Below are positions 23,481 through 25,694 of a stretch of DNA of 25,694 bases, piece by piece. Position 1 is the stretch's first letter. Each line of letters begins with the position of its first letter. Origin of the DNA: JAGWRA01 sp035534615 (GTDB taxonomy: Bacteria > Acidobacteriota > Vicinamibacteria > Vicinamibacterales > CAVVIG01); the NCBI GenBank assembly GCA_035534615.1, contig DATLRO010000040.1, forward strand, positions 1-25,694, given 5' to 3'. The position numbers were made by a program, and so were the translations under genes. The notes beneath the pieces are model-generated. The model was not told where the DNA came from and ran no database searches. It worked only from the letters and a program-made list of their open reading frames with translations.

Positions 23481-23510
23481 CGCCAGGGCGCGGGCCGGGG
23501 CGCCCTGGCG
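23481..23510 (-). terminator. Hairpin terminator after the outer-membrane-type gene
   Basis: CGCCAGGGCG (23481-23490) and CGCCCTGGCG (23501-23510) form a perfect 10-base-pair stem with a 10-base loop, 15 bases beyond the stop codon at 23526. No T-tract follows. Confidence 0.55.
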
Positions 23511-23525
23511 CGCGCGGCGGCGGCT

Positions 23526-24284
23526 TCACAGCGTGACGTAGTACGCGATGTACCAGAACTCAGCGGCGGGACCAGTCAGCGTACGTCCGGCTGAGAACAG
23601 CAGGTGGTGAACGTGCGTGAAGTCGAGCTGGCCTCCGATATTGAACGCAAGGTTGCTGTGGCCGTCGACCGTACTGGCCGTCGTGTGAAAGAGTTCGGCG
23701 CCGAGAAAACCGAACTTCGGTACGTCTCGCTGGACCTCCCAGCCGAGAAACCGCCAGTTCCGGTTGCCGGGTCCGGGATTGCGCCAGAAGCCGCCGCCGC
23801 CGTAGCTGGTCCAGTGCCCCCAGCTCTTCTGGACCCAGAGCGGAATGTAGAACTGCGCGAGTCCGTTGCCCAGTCCGCGCCGGCTGTCGCCCGTGGGCAG
23901 CTCGGCCAGTGGAAACATGCCGATCTCGGGCGTGCGCTTCGTTTCCTTGATGAAGCGGACCTTCATCCCGATCTCGGTGTCTCCGTAGCCGTACTGACCG
24001 GGCGCGCCGGTCGGCATCACGTCCATGAACGGCGTGATCAGGTGGAGCTGGATGCCGGGAAAGGCCCCGTAATTGATCTCGACGTGCGGCGCCGTGGCGG
24101 CGGTGCCGTCGGCGTCGTGAGTGCCGATCGACGCGGCGTAGAACTCCCAGTGATGCAGCGGCACCGGATCGGGATCGTCGGTGTCGAAGGGCGGACCGGC
24201 CCACGCAAGAGCCGAGTGCAGGCACAGCCCCACGACCCACGCCCCGATCGCCCATCGCCGCCCCGGCAGACGCGCTCGCGACAT
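23526..24284 (-). CDS. Outer-membrane beta-barrel-like protein (transporter / MetA-phenol-pathway-like)
   Basis: A 252-residue exported protein. Residues 1-29 form a signal peptide (basic RARLPGRR, hydrophobic core, AWA cut site). The mature part begins GPPFDTDDPDPVPLHHWEFY and alternates aromatic and small residues in short strands typical of an outer-membrane barrel. Recognisable segments are PHVEINYGAFPGIQLHLITP, YGYGDTEIGMKVRFIKET, ELPTGDSRRGLGNG and GWEVQRDVPKFGFLGAELFH. These match a family often called putative transporter and related to the MetA-pathway phenol degradation barrel group. GGAG lies 6 bases before the ATG at 24284. The ligand is unknown. A nested inverted repeat sits 45-88 bases upstream of the start, between this gene and the divergent PAS gene. 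Confidence 0.82.
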   Translation of the reverse strand: MSRARLPGRRWAIGAWVVGLCLHSALAWAGPPFDTDDPDPVPLHHWEFYAASIGTHDADGTAATAPHVEINYGAFPGIQLHLITPFMDVMPTGAPGQYGYGDTEIGMKVRFIKETKRTPEIGMFPLAELPTGDSRRGLGNGLAQFYIPLWVQKSWGHWTSYGGGGFWRNPGPGNRNWRFLGWEVQRDVPKFGFLGAELFHTTASTVDGHSNLAFNIGGQLDFTHVHHLLFSAGRTLTGPAAEFWYIAYYVTL

Positions 24285-24328
24285 GCTCGACTCCAGGAAT
24301 CGATCTCCCGGCTGCTCCGGCCAGGATT

Positions 24329-24372
24329 CGCCACGCCAATGCTATCGCACTTCGATAGCGTGGGTCGTGGCG
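24329..24372. repeat. Two nested perfect inverted repeats in a divergent intergenic region
   Basis: Outer arms CGCCACG (24329-24335) and CGTGGCG (24366-24372) enclose inner arms GCTATCG (24341-24347) and CGATAGC (24353-24359). The hairpin loop is 5 bases and the internal loops are 5 and 6 bases. It could be a paired operator or an RNA hairpin in the leader of the outer-membrane-type gene. Confidence 0.7.
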
Positions 24373-24424
24373 CCCGGGCGGTCCAGGCGAACCCTCGGCC
24401 CCGCCAGCGCTGAACAATTCCAGC

Positions 24425-24453
24425 TGGACGGGCGGAGCCAGCTCAGCTATATT
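24425..24453 (+). promoter_or_regulatory. Sigma-70-like promoter of the DUF4118-PAS gene
   Basis: TGGACG (24425-24430) and TATATT (24448-24453) are spaced by exactly 17 bases; they match 4 and 5 of 6 consensus bases. The ATG at 24464 starts only 10 bases after the -10, so the transcript should begin at or within a few bases of the start codon. Confidence 0.55.
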
Positions 24454-24463
24454 GGCCGGGACA

Positions 24464-25228
24464 ATGGCTGACCCGGAAATACTCGACCGGACCGACTCGG
24501 ACGCGGCAGCCCGTTACGCACTCGCGGTCGTGGCACCGGCGGTGGGCCTGCTGCTCACGCTGCTCTCCCGCCCGCTGCTCGTCTACCCCCCGTCGGTCTT
24601 CATGTTCGCCGCCGTGGTCGCCTGCGCCTGGTACGGCGGCTTCGGTCCGGCGGTGCTCTCCGCGCTCCTCGGCGCGTTGACGCTCGAATACTTCGTGATG
24701 CTGCCGGCCTTCGGCTGGGCCGGCCTGGAGTCGATCGAGCGTGTCAGCACGTTCGCCGGCGCCGGACTGCTCGTGGCGACCATCGGTGGCCTGCAGCGCC
24801 GGCGACAGCGCGCCCTCACCACGCTCGCCGCCATCGTCACCTCATCGAACGACGCCGTGATCGGCCAGACGCTCGACGGCATGATCGTCAGCTGGAATCC
24901 CGCGGCGGAGCGCCTGTACGGCTACTCGTTCGAGGAGGTCCGCGGGCGCAGCATCGGCGTCATCTTTCCTCTGGAGCGGACCGGCGAGCTCGAGAACATC
25001 CTGAACCGCATCGCCCGCGGTGAACGGATCGAACACTACCAGACGGTGCGGCTGGCCAAGGACGGGCGGCGGCTCGAGATCGACCTCATGGTGTCGCCGA
25101 TCAGGGACGCGGCCGGCGTCATCTGCGGCGTCTCCGCCACGGCCCGCAGTCTCACTGAGTCGAAGCGGCCCGGGCACGAACATCGGACACCGGCCGCTGT
25201 CCGCGAGCGCGAGCCCGCGGTCCGCTAG
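24464..25228 (+). CDS. Membrane DUF4118-PAS sensor protein without a kinase domain
   Basis: A 254-residue protein. Residues 18-112 form a DUF4118-type membrane module with about four helices (18-36, 43-57, 60-82, 93-110) like the one in KdpD-type sensors. A PAS domain follows (about 121-232) with VTSSNDAVIGQTLDGMIVSW, split here as VTSSNDAVIG and QTLDGMIVSW, then NPAAERLYGYSFEEVRGRS. The chain ends soon after ATARSLTESKR, exactly where such sensors normally continue into a histidine kinase, GGDEF or GAF domain. I found no kinase motif in any frame of the 341 bases that follow, so it is not a simple frameshift. The ATG at 24464 is chosen because of the promoter position; a TTG at 24452 lies inside the -10. 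It probably signals through a partner or is a truncated paralogue. Confidence 0.85.
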   Translation: MADPEILDRTDSDAAARYALAVVAPAVGLLLTLLSRPLLVYPPSVFMFAAVVACAWYGGFGPAVLSALLGALTLEYFVMLPAFGWAGLESIERVSTFAGAGLLVATIGGLQRRRQRALTTLAAIVTSSNDAVIGQTLDGMIVSWNPAAERLYGYSFEEVRGRSIGVIFPLERTGELENILNRIARGERIEHYQTVRLAKDGRRLEIDLMVSPIRDAAGVICGVSATARSLTESKRPGHEHRTPAAVREREPAVR

Positions 25229-25569
25229 CCTGCCCCCTTTCCGGCCCGAGACACCTCCGTCGCACACCTTCCGTGCCCCTCGCCACGGCACGCAGGCACC
25301 CTTCCGCGTCAACCACCCTCTTCCGTCCCGGCGGCCGGGACGCCCGGGCCCTGGCGCTCCGGTGTCGCAGACGCTTCACCGCTGTCGATTCGCCGACAGG
25401 GCGTCACCGCGGCCAGCGACCCATTCGCCTGATTTTCCGGACCAATCGCTCGATTTCAGCCGGACCGTACCTTGCTCACGACAAGGCCGCCGGGGATTCC
25501 TGTCGGCGCATCCCGCCCGCGCCCGGCTCAGCCGGCCTCGAGCGTCCGCGCGTCGGGCCCTGCACCTCT
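25229..25569. other. Non-coding gap of 341 bases
   Basis: I see no gene here. Small dyads are present: CCGGG/CCCGG at 25335-25347, CTGTCG/CGACAG at 25382-25399 with a 6-base loop, and CCTTG/CAAGG at 25470-25486 with a 7-base loop. The first two could end the PAS transcript; the last lies about 85 bases before the decarboxylase start and could be an operator. All are short. Confidence 0.45.
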
Positions 25570-25694
25570 ATGGAACAGCGCTCGCGCGACTCATCTCCAG
25601 AAACGCTGGACCCGTCCGACTTGCAGGATCTGCGGGCCCAGGGACACCGGATGCTCGACGACATCCTGGACTACCTGGAGCACATCCGCGAGCG
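25570..25694 (+). CDS. Group II PLP-dependent decarboxylase, N-terminal fragment (cut by window end)
   Basis: The ATG at 25570 opens a frame that runs off the window after 41 full codons. The peptide opens with MEQRSRDSSPETLDP and continues to HRMLDDILDYLEHIRER. The LDDILDYLEHIRER helix is the characteristic start of pyridoxal-phosphate-dependent group II decarboxylases (aromatic-L-amino-acid decarboxylase type) and is usually followed by a PVWQPIP-like segment, which would lie just beyond the edge. The PLP-binding Lys and all catalytic residues are outside the window, so the substrate cannot be judged. No clear ribosome site precedes the ATG. Confidence 0.65.
   Translation, partial: MEQRSRDSSPETLDPSDLQDLRAQGHRMLDDILDYLEHIRE

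Noticed and set aside
1..25694. CRISPR array, transposase, prophage or toxin-antitoxin module
   Set aside because: No regularly spaced repeats, no transposase or integrase motifs, no terminal repeats with target duplications and no small toxin-like pair were found on either strand.

Overview
This is a very GC-rich (roughly 70%) bacterial chromosomal stretch, densely packed and with no RNA genes, mobile elements or CRISPR arrays that I can see. The strongest taxonomic clue is the 841-residue FtsX-type permease at 11905-14430. It has the layout of an acidobacterial duplicated orphan permease (ADOP): two MacB/FtsX halves and no ATPase partner. Together with the overall gene style this suggests Acidobacteriota, perhaps a Vicinamibacteria-like lineage. 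That placement is inference from protein resemblance, not from a marker gene.

Layout. 1-3021: the C-terminal part of a PP2C/SpoIIE-type phosphatase, a DUF5996 protein, an RluE-type pseudouridine synthase and a TetR regulator. 2380-7376: the TetR gene overlaps an ABC ATPase gene by 4 bases, followed by a two-half FtsX-type permease and an HlyD-type adaptor. This reads as one self-regulated efflux operon. 7389-8792 (minus): an RhlE-like DEAD-box helicase. 9078-11820: an isoquinoline-1-oxidoreductase-like pair, a small 2Fe-2S subunit and a Tat-exported molybdopterin subunit, behind a good sigma-70-like promoter. 11905-14430 (minus): the ADOP permease. 14612-15556: an aldo/keto reductase. 15881-17578: an exported amidase-signature hydrolase. 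17624-18556 (minus): a nitrilase convergent with the amidase. 18775-19425: a cytidylate-kinase-like protein. 19544-19726: a one-helix membrane miniprotein whose 3' end overlaps the feruloyl-CoA-synthase-like ligase at 19713-21497 (minus). 21705-22085: a small Cys-containing unknown protein. 22229-22954: a two-domain protein disulfide oxidoreductase. 23021-23392 (minus): a DUF423 membrane protein. 23526-24284 (minus): an outer-membrane-type protein. 24464-25228: a DUF4118-PAS sensor without a kinase. 25570-end: the N-terminus of a group II PLP-dependent decarboxylase, cut by the window edge.

Genes working together. The clear functional units are the TetR-ABC-HlyD efflux operon and the two-subunit molybdenum hydroxylase. 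The other genes look like single transcription units. Consistent with that, perfect GC-rich inverted repeats with no T-tract sit at 3' ends (11849-11877, 17597-17623, 19440-19465, 22990-23012, 23481-23510, and a weaker one at 7380-7412), and several genes have their own recognisable promoter.

I did not find a convincing new multi-gene system. The best leads are two nested inverted-repeat elements in intergenic DNA (24329-24372 and 15700-15757), a probably leaderless membrane PAS sensor, the small Cys protein with a repeat-rich upstream region, and the T-less terminator set.
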